NCBI RefSeq assembly: GCF_900096945.1
Contig: NZ_FMKA01000033.1
Span: 1 to 41,817, forward strand
Origin: Anaerobium acetethylicum
GTDB lineage: Bacteria; Bacillota; Clostridia; Lachnospirales; Lachnospiraceae
DNA length: 41,817 nucleotides
Direction: 5' to 3'
Shown here piece after piece: positions 41,689 to 41,817 of this stretch; positions within the stretch are counted from its first letter, which is position 1; each line of letters starts with the position of its first letter. The notes under the pieces were generated by a model. The model searched no databases. It was not told where the DNA came from and saw only the letters and a list, made by a program, of their open reading frames with translations. The translations under genes and the position numbers were made by a program.

Positions 41689-41817
41689 GTCAAGCCCTCG
41701 ACCTATTAGTAACAGTCAGCTACACATGTTGCCATGCTTCCACCTCTGTCCTATCCACCTCGTCGTCTTCAAGGGGTCTTACTAGCTTATGCTATGAGAT
41801 ATCTCATCTTGAGGGGG
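41689..41817 (-). rRNA. 23S rRNA, 3' end (partial)
   Basis: The minus strand reads the conserved last helices of 23S rRNA: GACGACGAGGTGGATAGG, then TGACTGTTACTAATAGGTCG, ending GGGCTTGACC. The gene enters from the right edge. The exact 3' end is set to about 41689. The 215 bases between it and the tRNA contain no 5S rRNA that I can recognise. Confidence 0.92.

Overview
The window looks like one end of a large integrated accessory element in a low-GC Gram-positive (Bacillota) chromosome. Strong AAGGAGG-type ribosome sites, TTG/GTG starts, A/T-rich codon use and many gut-Firmicute-style families suggest this. A Clostridia or Erysipelotrichia host is plausible, but I cannot fix the genus. The right edge is host core: the 3' end of 23S rRNA, then a tRNA-Trp(CCA) gene with its own promoter. 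A tyrosine integrase lies directly on the 3' side of the tRNA, so the element probably entered at tRNA-Trp. The other end is outside the window.

Layout. (1) 0.07-18.3 kb: a one-directional (minus-strand) defence island. From its promoter at about 18.3 kb it holds a small HTH protein, an SNF2-type helicase, DUF4391, a TIR protein, type III Mod, type III Res, a nuclease flanked by nine zinc-ribbon repeats, a YdbC/PC4-like protein, a DUF2971-like protein, a RecQ helicase with an N-terminal DUF559-type nuclease domain, a membrane-anchored coiled coil and a small broken-looking ORF. (2) 18.5-20.9 kb: a plus-strand winged-helix Rep-like gene, followed by DnaA boxes and a hairpin (candidate origin), then decayed mobile-element genes. 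(3) 20.9-26.8 kb: seven minus-strand genes that I consider the best candidate for an undescribed system. They are HTH-PIN-ankyrin, radical SAM, a P-loop kinase/HAD/phosphoribosyltransferase fusion, then a NERD-nuclease membrane protein, two small proteins and an HNH nuclease. (4) 27.2-28.6 kb: two unrecognised genes. (5) 29.0-34.9 kb: a helicase with a C-terminal PD-(D/E)XK domain, plus a PIWI-like protein, resembling the pPIWI_RE defence modules. (6) 35.1-37.2 kb: a plus-strand primase-polymerase and RepA-like ATPase followed by 9-bp iteron-like repeats. (7) 37.2-38.8 kb: decayed sequence. (8) 38.8-41.1 kb: a GIY-YIG homing-type endonuclease and the integrase.

The strongest new signal is regulatory. 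The two operons of region 3 have promoters of the same design: TTGARA, a 16-bp spacer and TATAAT, with GCAAC at the same place in the spacer. Upstream, GCAAC sites of the opposite orientation start 18 bp from each -35 box and recur at offsets 0, 20/21, 50/51 and 70/71. This places all seven genes under one regulator, most simply the HTH-PIN-ankyrin protein itself. The enzymes suggest a made or modified small molecule (radical SAM, kinase, HAD, PRTase) linked to nucleic-acid cutting effectors (PIN, NERD, HNH). That functional reading is inference. No database search was possible, so family names rest on motifs recognised by eye.
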